Assembly (NCBI GenBank): GCA_022180725.1
Contig: BQMO01000005.1
Location: forward strand, 124,001-188,000
Reading direction: 5' to 3'
Source of the DNA: Phycisphaerae bacterium
Lineage (GTDB): Bacteria > Planctomycetota > Phycisphaerae > Phycisphaerales > UBA1924
Length of the DNA stretch: 64,000 nt
This document shows, piece by piece, positions 35,575-44,113 of the stretch; within the stretch, counting starts at the first letter, position 1, and every line of letters starts with the position of its first letter. The notes under the pieces are model-generated. The model had not been told where the DNA came from, did no database searches, and saw only the letters and a program-made list of their open reading frames with translations. Both the position numbers and the translations under genes were made by a program.

Positions 35575-35967
35575 TCAGGATGGCCCGATGCGCACGTCAC
35601 CCGTGAGGACGCCGCCGTGCTCGACGACGACGGCCGCGGCGTGAACGTGTCCGCGGAGCGACCCTCCGGGGCGGACGAAGATCGTCCCGCGAGTCCGCCA
35701 GTCACCCTCGCACGCCCCTTCGACAACGATGTCGCCGGACGCCTCGACGAGCCGGCCGAGCGCCACCGACTTGGGTTCGATGGTGACGCTCCCCCCGGTG
35801 GCGATCTTCCCTGTCCATTCGCCGCGGATGGCGACATGGTCGAACGACATACCGCGGTAGCAGTGGGGGCAGGTCGTGTTGCGGGCGGCGGCGCTGAGTT
35901 GGAGCAGCTTCCCGCAGTGCACGCAGGGCACGTCACGCACGGGGCTGGGCCGGGTCGCGTGGAACAC
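35575..35967 (-). CDS. bactofilin-like protein with N-terminal zinc ribbon
   Basis: A 130-residue protein fusing a CVHCGK...CPHCYRG zinc ribbon (about 15-40) to a short beta-helical polymer-forming (bactofilin, DUF583) domain with repeats such as GEWTGKIATGGSVTI and GRLVEASGDIVVEG. Bactofilins assemble cytoskeletal filaments; the ribbon may recruit partners. It starts with GTG. The next bactofilin gene lies 24 bases upstream on the same strand, so the two form an operon. Confidence 0.75.
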   Translation of the reverse strand: MFHATRPSPVRDVPCVHCGKLLQLSAAARNTTCPHCYRGMSFDHVAIRGEWTGKIATGGSVTIEPKSVALGRLVEASGDIVVEGACEGDWRTRGTIFVRPGGSLRGHVHAAAVVVEHGGVLTGDVRIGPS

Positions 35968-35991
35968 CGTCGATGCTCCGCTGTGTGCGGG

Positions 35992-36486
35992 TTAGTCCGC
36001 GCCCGCGACGTCCTTCATCCACGAGGGGGATTTCAGCGGCTGGTTGAGCCAGTCCGCGGCGGATGGCTCGGCGTTCCAATCGACTTTGACGGGGGCTTTG
36101 GCCGCGACGATCTTGATCTCGGGCATGCTCGCAGGGGTGCTCGACGGTTCAAGCGGACGCGGATCGGCGCTCACCCCGACGCGCCCGGCGAAGACGGCGC
36201 CTTCGGCCACCGAGAACGCCCCGGCGACCACGTCGCCCCGGACCTGGGCCTTGGGGCCCAGTTGAAGTTTTTCCCGGGCGACGATGTCCCCGGTGTGCGA
36301 GCCGTCGATGAAAACGCGGTCGGCCTCGAGCGTGGCCGTGCAGACCCCGCCCGCGCCGATGTGGATCTCCGTGGCCCCACGGATGGCGCCCTCGAACGTG
36401 CCGAGGATGCGACATGGCCCGCGCAACTGAAGATCACCCTTCAGCACGCATTCGGGACCGAGGACCGTGGGTGTCGCGTCGTTCAT
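35992..36486 (-). CDS. bactofilin (polymer-forming cytoskeletal protein)
   Basis: A 164-residue protein with a central beta-helix of short repeats (VLKGDLQLRGPCRILGTFEGAI, then VFIDGSHTGDIVAREKLQLG) typical of bactofilins. The C-terminal tail of about 50 residues is disordered and ends in a Trp-rich segment (ADWLNQPLKSPSW). Bactofilins form stable filaments that scaffold cell-shape enzymes. GGGAGG upstream sets the ATG. It is the first gene of the two-gene bactofilin operon. Confidence 0.85.
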   Translation of the reverse strand: MNDATPTVLGPECVLKGDLQLRGPCRILGTFEGAIRGATEIHIGAGGVCTATLEADRVFIDGSHTGDIVAREKLQLGPKAQVRGDVVAGAFSVAEGAVFAGRVGVSADPRPLEPSSTPASMPEIKIVAAKAPVKVDWNAEPSAADWLNQPLKSPSWMKDVAGAD

Positions 36487-36571
36487 GGGAACCTCCCTGA
36501 ATGAGAAAGGATCGGCTACCCCACGCACGAAGCAATAGTTATCGGCCCGGGCCCGGACGTTCCGACAGGGG

Positions 36572-37663
36572 CTAGCGCACCAAGGACATGACGACCTCGA
36601 AGGCGATGAGAAGGATGATGATCCACTCCAAGACCTCCATGCGACGCGTGGCCTGGCGGTCGTGAACCTTGGTGTAGATGCTGTCGAGCGTGTGGAGTTT
36701 GCGGAGAATACTCGCGTCCCATTCGGGCAGGTGCAGGCGCGTGGCCACGAGGCGGTAGAGGCGGGCCAGGTATTGGTCGCCCACGAGTTTCAGGGCGTTG
36801 TTGACGCTCTCGAAAAGCATGGCCGAGTCGGCCTGATAGGTCGCGATCCGGCGGAGGTCCGCCGCCGTTCGGTGAGAGAGCAGACCGCGCACGCCCCCGG
36901 GACGCTGCACGGCCAAGGCGGCGCTCTCCAGGGCACGGTCCAGTTGCCCGTCGAGGAACCGCATTTCGAGCAGTTCGACGTTGGAGAACTCGAGCACCGC
37001 CAGCGCGTCTTCCTGCTCGCGCCCCAGCAGGAGCGAGGCGTTCCAGTCGATGATCGCGGCGTCGTGCGTCGCGTACGAGAGGCGCACCCCGAGCGTTTCC
37101 TCGATTTCCTGCCGGGACAGGTCCGGTTCGCCCGCGCGCAGGAGCCGGGCAACGGCGTCCGGGTACTGGTCGGTCAACGTCGCCGCCGGGGTCTCGCCCA
37201 CCCAGGACTCGATATGCCAGGCGATGTAGTCCTCGACCATGCCGACCAGCGCCGGGCGGGAAACCGCCGGGCGGATGCGTTCGAGCAGGTCGGCGGCGAC
37301 GCGGCGGGAGTCGGCGAGCAGCCCTTCGTGCTCGTGCAAGGCCGCGGCGAGGGGGAACTGGGCATCCAACGTGCCGACGACGGGGAATCGCCACGTGAGG
37401 TTGACCGCGCCGAAGTCGTACAAGACCGCCTCGACCTCGCCATGACACGCCACGCCGGCGATGGTTTGAACCGTGACCGGGCGGCGCACGCGGAGCGGTT
37501 CGGGCTCGTACTGCACGTAGCGCGGCGCCCGCGGGCCGGGGCGAAGACCACCGCGACGCGCCCCCTCGGCGGCGAGGCACGCCTGGGCCTGATCCAGATC
37601 GATCCCGAACCCCAGGTCGTACGCGAACATCACGTGGCACGTGCCGCGGGTGATGGTGACCAT
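36572..37663 (-). CDS. RMD1/DUF155 family protein with C-terminal membrane anchor
   Basis: A 363-residue protein of the family that includes mitochondrial RMD1/RMND1. A YDFGAVNLTWRFPV-like segment near residue 82 corresponds to the family's F.yG..V.W block. DWNASLLLGREQEDALAVLEFSNVELLEMRFLD (encoded near 36970-37070) is the conserved helical core. The C-terminus ends in one transmembrane helix (VLEWIIILLIAFEVVMSLV). In mitochondria relatives support the translation apparatus; the bacterial role is unknown. TACGCT 5 nt before the ATG indicates a leaderless mRNA. Confidence 0.75.
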   Translation of the reverse strand: MVTITRGTCHVMFAYDLGFGIDLDQAQACLAAEGARRGGLRPGPRAPRYVQYEPEPLRVRRPVTVQTIAGVACHGEVEAVLYDFGAVNLTWRFPVVGTLDAQFPLAAALHEHEGLLADSRRVAADLLERIRPAVSRPALVGMVEDYIAWHIESWVGETPAATLTDQYPDAVARLLRAGEPDLSRQEIEETLGVRLSYATHDAAIIDWNASLLLGREQEDALAVLEFSNVELLEMRFLDGQLDRALESAALAVQRPGGVRGLLSHRTAADLRRIATYQADSAMLFESVNNALKLVGDQYLARLYRLVATRLHLPEWDASILRKLHTLDSIYTKVHDRQATRRMEVLEWIIILLIAFEVVMSLVR

Positions 37664-37668
37664 GGCGC

Positions 37669-37674
37669 AGCGTA
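37669..37674 (-). promoter_or_regulatory. -10 element TACGCT of the leaderless RMD1-like gene
   Basis: The hexamer ends 5 nt before the ATG at 37663 on the minus strand. Confidence 0.5.
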
Positions 37675-37680
37675 GCGGCG

Positions 37681-38766
37681 TCAGCCCACCAGCATCGCAT
37701 CGCCGTAGGAATAGAAGCGGTACCCCTCACGCAGGGCCTGGGTGTAGAGCGCCACCAGCCGCTCGGCCCCGCCGACCTTCGCCGCCACCATTGCCATCAG
37801 GGTCGACCGCGGCAGGTGGAAGTTGGTCAAGAGCCGATCCGTCCAACGCCATCGGAAGCCGGGCGTGATCAGCAGGCGCGTGGCGGACCATTGCCCGGGC
37901 ACGGCCCCGAACAGGCCCGCGGCGTAGGTCTCCAGCGTGCGGGCGGCGGTCGTGCCCACCGCGACCACGCGGCCGCCGTCATTGCGCGTTCGACGCACCG
38001 CCTCGGCCGCGGCCTCGCTCATGAAGCACCATTCCTCGTGCATCGGGTGCTGCTCGACAAACTCCGTCTCGACGGGCTTGAAGGTGCCGGTGCCCACGTG
38101 CAGGACCACCTCGGCCGTCCGAACACCCATGGCGCGCAGCGCGTCGAGGAGCGCCGGGGTCAGGTGCAGCCCGGCGGTGGGGGCGGCCACCGAGCGCGCG
38201 TCGTCGCCCGCGAACACCGTCTGGTAGCACGCCTGGTCGACCTCGTCGGGCACAACCAATCCCGTGTGCTCGCGCGCCCGCAGGATGTACGGGGGGAGTG
38301 GAGTCAGCCCCACGCGCCGCAGCACATCGCGGGGCGTTTCGCCGGGGCGACCCTCGACTTGCACCTTCCACGCGCCCGGCTCGCTCTCGACGCGCGTGCC
38401 CAGGACGAGGGCCGCGTGGGCGTCGGCGCCGTCGGCGGTGTGCAGGGTGACGCGCATGCCCGACTTCAGGCGTCGTGCCCGCAACAGCACCACCCAGCCC
38501 GCGTCATCGTCGCGGAGGTACAGGCCTTCGGCCCGGCCGCCCGTGTCGGCCCGCACGCCCACGAACCGGGCCGGGGCCACGCGGGTGACGTTGAGTACGA
38601 GCAGATCGCCCGATCGAAGGAACGACGGCAGGTCGGTGATGCGGGTGTGCACGGGCGGGCCGTCGTGAGGCACGACCATGAGTCTGGCCGAGTCGCGCGG
38701 CTGCGCCGGCGCCGTGGCAATGGCGCTCTCTGGCAACTCGTAATCAAGATCTCGCACAGGGAGCAT
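37681..38766 (-). CDS. queA: tRNA ribosyltransferase-isomerase QueA
   Basis: A 361-residue enzyme that transfers and isomerises ribose from S-adenosylmethionine onto preQ1 in tRNA, giving epoxyqueuosine. QueA features are YELPESAIATAPAQPRDSARLMV at the N-terminus, DLLVLNVTRVAPAR, PTAGLHLT near residue 194, VVLHVGTGTFKPV, HEEW and the final TNFHLPRST. A TACGAG word lies just upstream, but no clear ribosome site is visible. A prepilin-like gene is divergent on the other side. Confidence 0.93.
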   Translation of the reverse strand: MLPVRDLDYELPESAIATAPAQPRDSARLMVVPHDGPPVHTRITDLPSFLRSGDLLVLNVTRVAPARFVGVRADTGGRAEGLYLRDDDAGWVVLLRARRLKSGMRVTLHTADGADAHAALVLGTRVESEPGAWKVQVEGRPGETPRDVLRRVGLTPLPPYILRAREHTGLVVPDEVDQACYQTVFAGDDARSVAAPTAGLHLTPALLDALRAMGVRTAEVVLHVGTGTFKPVETEFVEQHPMHEEWCFMSEAAAEAVRRTRNDGGRVVAVGTTAARTLETYAAGLFGAVPGQWSATRLLITPGFRWRWTDRLLTNFHLPRSTLMAMVAAKVGGAERLVALYTQALREGYRFYSYGDAMLVG

Positions 38767-38898
38767 GGGGGGCACTCGTACCAGAAACACAACGAATACA
38801 AACACGCCCCGGACACGCGAGGTGTATCGAATAAACTCACCCTGATTCCGTGGGGAGCCGGGGCCTGACGTGCAACCGTGATAGGATGTCGGGCGTAC

Positions 38899-38904
38899 TA
38901 TAAT
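38899..38904 (+). promoter_or_regulatory. -10 element TATAAT
   Basis: A consensus -10, rare in this window, lies 42 nt before the ATG at 38947. The leader carries GGGAG. Confidence 0.5.
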
Positions 38905-38946
38905 CGTTCGGGTTGTGTGCTGCGGGGCTGTGGCGGGAGCGAAGCC

Positions 38947-40032
38947 ATGAAGACGGCGAGGATGCGGCGTGGTCGCCCGGGGTTCAGTCTGGTCGAACTC
39001 CTGGTCGTGCTGGCGATCATCGTGCTGGTGATCTCGATCATCGTGCCCGCGCTGGGGCGGGTGCGCAACGCCGCCCGCAAGCAGGACACGCGTTCGCGCG
39101 TGGAGGAACTGACCAAGGCGATGCAGTTGTTCACGCTGGACAACCGGCGGACGCCCGGGTACTTCACGCAGGCCGAGATGGGGATGGTTGACAACGCGAC
39201 GCGCGGGTTCAGCCAGTCGCAGAACGTGATGCTCGACCTGGCGGGGGGCATCACGACGCAGACGGGAGCGGGGATCGTCTCGGTCGGCCCGATGAACGAC
39301 GCGAACAAGCGCGTGAACGTCAACGTGAACCTGTCGGGCACGGGCAACTCCGGCTCGGCCCAGGGCATCAACAAGGCCGCGTACTACAACCCCGGGGACA
39401 AGTACTACCGCAAGCAGGACGGCGTGGAAGGCGGGGACCGCACCGGCGTGCCCGAGCATGCGCAACTCCCCGAACTCATCGATGCCAACGGCGCGCCGCT
39501 GCTGCTCTGGGTGGCCGACTCGGTCGCCACCGGGCCGATCAACGTGCCCACGGATTTCGCCCGCGACCAGTGGGCGCTGAACAACCCTCCGGCGCGGTTC
39601 TACTGGAACTCGAACGCGGCGATGCTGAACGGCTCGCCCGGGATCGGGACGCGGCGCATCCTACAGAGCGGGACGAGCGGGAGCCTCCTGCACCAGAGCG
39701 TGCCGGGCAAGTCCATCAGCCTGGTCGGGCTGCTGGGCAACCCGGGGTCGCCCAAGGCCTTCACAAACGCCGATGCACTCCCGGCGATCCTGCCCTCGGC
39801 CTCTCGCGGCGCGTTCCTCATCCAATCCGCCGGCGAGGACGGGGTGTACCTGGGCAAGGTCGACCGCGGCGGGAAGCAACTGAGCACGCCCCCGCTGCCC
39901 GTAGCCCAGACGCTGTACTACGGGCTGAACTTCCGCAACCCGGACAACACGCCCATCACCGACTCGAACGGCAACACGAAGTCGGCGGACGTCATCGAAA
40001 ACTTCGACGACGTCATCTCGTGGGGCAGTTGA
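38947..40032 (+). CDS. prepilin-type secreted protein (type II secretion / pseudopilin-like)
   Basis: A 361-residue protein with a class III signal. A short basic leader ends in G12, then FSLVELLVVLAIIVLVISII with the conserved Glu at +5; a prepilin peptidase would cleave after G12. The exported domain is large for a pseudopilin and contains asparagine/glycine-rich loops (VNVNVNLSGTGNSG). It matches the planctomycete group of DUF1559-like or similar N-methylated surface proteins only in architecture. It may be a minor pseudopilin or a surface filament subunit. Confidence 0.75.
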   Translation: MKTARMRRGRPGFSLVELLVVLAIIVLVISIIVPALGRVRNAARKQDTRSRVEELTKAMQLFTLDNRRTPGYFTQAEMGMVDNATRGFSQSQNVMLDLAGGITTQTGAGIVSVGPMNDANKRVNVNVNLSGTGNSGSAQGINKAAYYNPGDKYYRKQDGVEGGDRTGVPEHAQLPELIDANGAPLLLWVADSVATGPINVPTDFARDQWALNNPPARFYWNSNAAMLNGSPGIGTRRILQSGTSGSLLHQSVPGKSISLVGLLGNPGSPKAFTNADALPAILPSASRGAFLIQSAGEDGVYLGKVDRGGKQLSTPPLPVAQTLYYGLNFRNPDNTPITDSNGNTKSADVIENFDDVISWGS

Positions 40033-40074
40033 GGCGGGGGCCGGACCGACCTCACGCAAAGCACCGTATTTTGC

Positions 40075-40080
40075 TAGGGT
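40075..40080 (+). promoter_or_regulatory. -10 element TAGGGT of leaderless comEC
   Basis: The hexamer ends 6 nt before the GTG at 40087, with no Shine-Dalgarno site. Confidence 0.4.
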
Positions 40081-40086
40081 ACGGGC

Positions 40087-42582
40087 GTGGAGCACGACGC
40101 CGACTCCAGCCCGATCGTTGCGACGCGCCGTCGCGCCCTGGTCGCGTTCACCGCGGCATCGCTGGGGCTGTTCGCCGCTCGGTTCGGACCGATGCTCCCG
40201 TCATGGGGATGGCTCGCCGCGGCGTTGCTGATCGCGGGCGTCGCGGGGTTCCTTCGCGGCGTGTGGCTTCGCGCGGCGCTCGCCGTAGCGATGTCGCTGC
40301 TCGCGGGCGGTTGGTTCACCATGCGCGTGCTCGAACGTCCGGCCGATTCTTTCGCGGCGATGTTCGAGCCGGACACACCGACCGTCGTTACGCTGCACGG
40401 CGTGGTGACGGGCGTGCCGACGCCGATCACACGCCCGGCGGTGGGTCTGGCGCGGTTCGCGCCGCCGATGGCTCGCTGGCGGCTGGAGTTTGACGCAACG
40501 CAACTCGAGATTGAAAAGGGCCCGGTGCCCGCGACGGGCCGGGTCTGGGTGCGCGTGGCGGGAGAAGCGCCGCCGTCGGTTCGGGTCGGCGATGCCGCGC
40601 GGATCACGGGCACGCTGACCATCCTCGGCCCGCCGGGCAACCCGGGGGAGGAGGACATCCGTCTCCTCGCGGCACAGCGCGGCTTCGTGGGGACGCTGGC
40701 ACTGACAACCCGCGAACTGATCGAGCCGATCGCGGCCGAGGCGGGGCCGTCGTCGCGGGCACGGGCCTGGCTGCTGCGCTCGCACGAGGCGCTGCGGGCA
40801 TGGGCGTCGAACGCGGTCGATGCGTGCCTTGTTGACGCCGATGACCGCACGCGCTTCCTGGTGCGGGGGCTCATCCTGGGCGACTTCGACCCGACACAGC
40901 GCGACCTGCGCGACGCGTTCGCCCGGCAGGGGCTGGTGCACGTGCTGACGATCTCCGGGTTTCACCTCGCCGTCATGGCGGCGTTCGCGCTCTTCGCCGT
41001 GCGCCTGACGGGGGACCGGGGTTGGGTCGAGCCGATGGTGGTGGGGGTGCTGGTGCTGGCGTACGCGGCGGTGGTGCCGGCGTCGTCGCCGATCCTTCGC
41101 TCCGCAACGATGGTGCTCGCGCTGCTTCTCGCCGAGGCCTGTGGAAGACGATACGACCGCGTCACGGTGCTGCTGTGGATCGGCGTGGGCCTTCTGGCGT
41201 GGCGGCCTCTGGATCTCTGGAACCTGGGGTTCCAACTCAGTCTGGGGCTGACGGGCGCCTTGCTGTGGCTGGGAGAGCGGTTCGGGCGCGTGGTGTGGCG
41301 CGAGGAAGTGCGGGGGCTTGTGGCGCCCCGCGAGCCGAGCGCGTGGCGGGCGTGCAAGAGGTGGGTGAAGCAGTCGGCGTACGCGGCGCTGCTGTGCTGG
41401 CTGGTGGGCACGCCGGTGCTGATGCACGCGGTGGGGATGGTCAGCCCGCTGGCGGCGCTCGCGACGATGGCGGTGACACCGATCATCGTGCTGATGTTGT
41501 GGGTCGGGTACGCCGGGGTAGTGATCGTGGGGGTATTCCCGCAGGCGGATGGCCTCGTCGCGGCAGTGCTCTCGTGGCTGGCGCGCGGCGCGTCCGGCGC
41601 GGTCGCGTGGTTCGATGCCCTGCCGGGGAGCGTGATCCGCGTGCCGCCCGTGAGCGGGTGGTGGGCACTGGCCGCGACGGTCGGCATTGTCGCGCTGGTG
41701 CGATGGGGCACGCGGCGGCACGCGTGGTGCTGGGCACTGCCGGCGGTGTTGCTCGGCTGGCTGGGTGTGGAGTGGTCGCTGGCGGGGCGCCTGCCCGCGG
41801 GCGTCGTGGTGCGCATAGACATGTTCGACGTCGGCGACGGCTCGTGCTATCTCGTGCGTTCCGGGCGCGAGGCGATGCTGTGGGACGCGGGCGGTCAGGG
41901 CCGTGGGGGCATGATGCACCCGACGGTGGCGTCGTGCCGGACGCTGGGCGTGTCGCGCGTGTCCACGCTGGCGATCACCCACCCGGACGTGGACCACTTC
42001 GGCGCGGTGGAAGGTCTCCTCGGACCGTTGCACGTGCGGCGGGTGATCGCGCCCGAACGATTCATCGAGCAGGCACGCGTGAACGAAACGACGGCGAGCA
42101 CCGCGACGAAGGCGGTGTTCGCCGCCGGGGCGGAAATCGTTGTCGCACAGGAAGGGGACGAGGCCGTGTTCGGCGACGTGCGCCTCGTGGTGCAGTCGCC
42201 CCCGCCGAACGCGGCGTGGTCCCTGGACAACGATCACTCGCTGGTGGTCTTGCTCGAATGCCCGACCGACGCCGGCCCGCGCATCGTGCTCCTGACGGGC
42301 GACATCCAGGACGCGGGGATCGAGCATCTGCGAAGACGCGGCGCAGGACACGTGGACGTGATCGAGGCCCCGCACCACGGCTCGGCGAAGCCCGCGGCGA
42401 TCCACTGGCTCGCGGACCTCCGGCCCGGCGTGGTGCTGCAATCTACCGGCCGAGCGCGGCGGGGTGATCCACGTTGGGCCGGTGTGCGCGAAGCGTGCGT
42501 CTGGCTCAGCACCGCCGAGCGGGGGTGGGCGTGGGTCGAGGTTCGGCGTGACGGATCGGTGCGCTACGGCACGATGCACTGA
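40087..42582 (+). CDS. comEC: ComEC/Rec2 DNA-uptake channel protein
   Basis: An 831-residue inner-membrane protein that carries single-stranded DNA into the cytoplasm during transformation. Two or three N-terminal helices and an OB-like DUF4131 segment (about 40-210) come first. The competence core follows, with LVHVLTISGFHLAVMAAFAL near 280-300 and about eight further helices. A C-terminal metallo-beta-lactamase domain (about 575-831) has THPDVDHFG, LTGDIQ and APHHGS, so the nuclease-type metal site looks intact. No other com genes are in the window. Its 3' end overlaps the convergent GT4 gene by 19 bases. Confidence 0.92.
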   Translation: MEHDADSSPIVATRRRALVAFTAASLGLFAARFGPMLPSWGWLAAALLIAGVAGFLRGVWLRAALAVAMSLLAGGWFTMRVLERPADSFAAMFEPDTPTVVTLHGVVTGVPTPITRPAVGLARFAPPMARWRLEFDATQLEIEKGPVPATGRVWVRVAGEAPPSVRVGDAARITGTLTILGPPGNPGEEDIRLLAAQRGFVGTLALTTRELIEPIAAEAGPSSRARAWLLRSHEALRAWASNAVDACLVDADDRTRFLVRGLILGDFDPTQRDLRDAFARQGLVHVLTISGFHLAVMAAFALFAVRLTGDRGWVEPMVVGVLVLAYAAVVPASSPILRSATMVLALLLAEACGRRYDRVTVLLWIGVGLLAWRPLDLWNLGFQLSLGLTGALLWLGERFGRVVWREEVRGLVAPREPSAWRACKRWVKQSAYAALLCWLVGTPVLMHAVGMVSPLAALATMAVTPIIVLMLWVGYAGVVIVGVFPQADGLVAAVLSWLARGASGAVAWFDALPGSVIRVPPVSGWWALAATVGIVALVRWGTRRHAWCWALPAVLLGWLGVEWSLAGRLPAGVVVRIDMFDVGDGSCYLVRSGREAMLWDAGGQGRGGMMHPTVASCRTLGVSRVSTLAITHPDVDHFGAVEGLLGPLHVRRVIAPERFIEQARVNETTASTATKAVFAAGAEIVVAQEGDEAVFGDVRLVVQSPPPNAAWSLDNDHSLVVLLECPTDAGPRIVLLTGDIQDAGIEHLRRRGAGHVDVIEAPHHGSAKPAAIHWLADLRPGVVLQSTGRARRGDPRWAGVREACVWLSTAERGWAWVEVRRDGSVRYGTMH

Positions 42583-43745
42583 GCGATGACCTCTGAATGA
42601 AGCGCCCAGAAGTGCTCGAAACTTGCGCGGATGGAGTGCGCCCGCATGAACTCCGCGGCGCGACGGCCCATCGCGGCGCGCCGCGGGGCATCGATCGCCA
42701 GCGTCACGATCGCATCGGCCCACGCGGCGGCGCGCTCGCCGGGCACGATCATCCCCGTCTCGCCATGAACCACGATTTCGCGCGGCCCGCCGGCATCGCT
42801 CACGATCGCCGGAAGGCCCGACGCCTGCGCCTCCATCACGGCCTGCCCCAGCGTGTCGGTACGGCTGGGGAAGACGAAAAGGTCGGCGCCGGCGTACGTC
42901 GCGGCGAGCGCGGCGTCGTGTCGAAAACCAGTAAAGACGTGCCGCGTGCCACGGAGCGCGCGTTCCATCTCGGCGCGGTACGGCCCATCGCCGACAACAA
43001 CCAGTTCAGCGTCGACATTGGCCTCTCGCAGTCGCATATCGGCGAGCGCCCACGCCTGCGCCAGCAGGGGCAGGTTCTTCTCGACACTGACCCGCCCGAC
43101 ACTCAGCACGCGGAGAACGCCCGGCGTGAAGCCCGTGAGCAACGGGTCGTGGGCCGAGGGGGAAAACGTTTCGGTGCGGATGCCCGGGGTGAGGGCGGCG
43201 ATGCGGTCGCGTGGCACGCCGAGTCGTTCGACCTCGGGGACAAAGCCCCGGCTGCGGGTGAGGACGCGCTCGAAGGGGGCGTAGAACGCGCGCATGGATG
43301 CGTGGCAGATGGCGCCGGCGGATTCGTCGAACAGCCGCTCGACGTAGGCCGGGAAGTCGGTGTGGTACGTGCCCACGAGCGGCACCCTCAGCCGACGCGC
43401 GATGAATCGTCCGAGCAGCCCGACCGGGCCGGGCGTGCTGACGTGCACGGCGTCGGGGTGGAGCGCCCGGGCCGCCGCGAGCATGGCCCGCGTGGGGGGC
43501 AGCACGAGCTCCAGGTTCGAGTACCGGGGCATGGGCATCGCCACGATGGGCGGAAAGACGCGGAGATTCGCCGCCGGCTCGCACGGGAAGTTCGTCGAGG
43601 TGAACACGATCAGTTCGCGGTTTGCACGGCGGGCCTCGGCGGCCATGTCGCGAATGAACCGCGACACGCCGTTCACGTCCGCAAGGGTGTCGGTGAAGAG
43701 CAGCACGCGCGGGCACGCGGTGTCCGCGGTCGGCACGTCGGGCAT
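42564..43745 (-). CDS. GT4 family glycosyltransferase
   Basis: A 393-residue GT-B glycosyltransferase. The N-terminal domain begins VLLFTDTLADVNGVSRFIRDMA with the GV..F acceptor-side motif, and includes HVSTPGPVGLLGRFIARR and GTYHTDFPAYVERLF. The C-terminal half has VLSVGRVSVEKNLPLLAQAW and the E-x7-E donor site inside DTLGQAVMEAQASGLPAIVS. This resembles the GT4 group that adds sugars to diacylglycerol or phosphatidylinositol. The acceptor is unknown. A GAGAGGTTCC site precedes the ATG. A small zinc-ribbon gene lies 32 bases upstream in the same direction. Confidence 0.88.
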   Translation of the reverse strand: MPDVPTADTACPRVLLFTDTLADVNGVSRFIRDMAAEARRANRELIVFTSTNFPCEPAANLRVFPPIVAMPMPRYSNLELVLPPTRAMLAAARALHPDAVHVSTPGPVGLLGRFIARRLRVPLVGTYHTDFPAYVERLFDESAGAICHASMRAFYAPFERVLTRSRGFVPEVERLGVPRDRIAALTPGIRTETFSPSAHDPLLTGFTPGVLRVLSVGRVSVEKNLPLLAQAWALADMRLREANVDAELVVVGDGPYRAEMERALRGTRHVFTGFRHDAALAATYAGADLFVFPSRTDTLGQAVMEAQASGLPAIVSDAGGPREIVVHGETGMIVPGERAAAWADAIVTLAIDAPRRAAMGRRAAEFMRAHSIRASFEHFWALHSEVIAQCIVP

Positions 43746-43777
43746 GGAAGGAACCTCTCGGCGTGTCGGGGCCGTCG

Positions 43778-44020
43778 TCACCACAGCCCCCGCGTCAGCA
43801 ACGCGAGCACGAAGAGGGCGAGCAGGCCCGCGGCGACCCAGGCGATCCAGGCCCGGCCATGCGCCGGCCCCGCGCCCAGCGCATGGCCGCACTTCCAGCA
43901 CAGTTCCACGTCGTCGTACAGCGTGGCGCGGCAGTGGGGACAGGTCACCGTCGCGTCGCCAAACGCCTCCACGTCGGATTCCTGCGGGGATTCGTCGAGT
44001 TCGTCATTGCGGCGCGGCAT
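43778..44020 (-). CDS. small zinc-ribbon membrane protein
   Basis: An 80-residue protein with one zinc ribbon (TCPHCRATLYDDVELCWKCG, about 25-45) and a single C-terminal transmembrane helix (WIAWVAAGLLALFVLALL). The ribbon should face the cytosol. TACGAT five nt before the ATG at 44020 favours that start over an in-frame ATG 24 nt upstream. It probably shares a transcript with the GT4 gene. Confidence 0.65.
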   Translation of the reverse strand: MPRRNDELDESPQESDVEAFGDATVTCPHCRATLYDDVELCWKCGHALGAGPAHGRAWIAWVAAGLLALFVLALLTRGLW

Positions 44021-44025
44021 GACCC

Positions 44026-44031
44026 ATCGTA
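44026..44031 (-). promoter_or_regulatory. -10 element TACGAT of a leaderless gene
   Basis: The hexamer ends 5 nt before the ATG at 44020 on the minus strand. Confidence 0.45.
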
Positions 44032-44113
44032 GAAAGAATCTCACCGCGGTGACGCCAAGTACACGGGCGGTGGCGTGGGATTGGATACGCCGTCCCCCGG
44101 CCCAAGATCCCGC

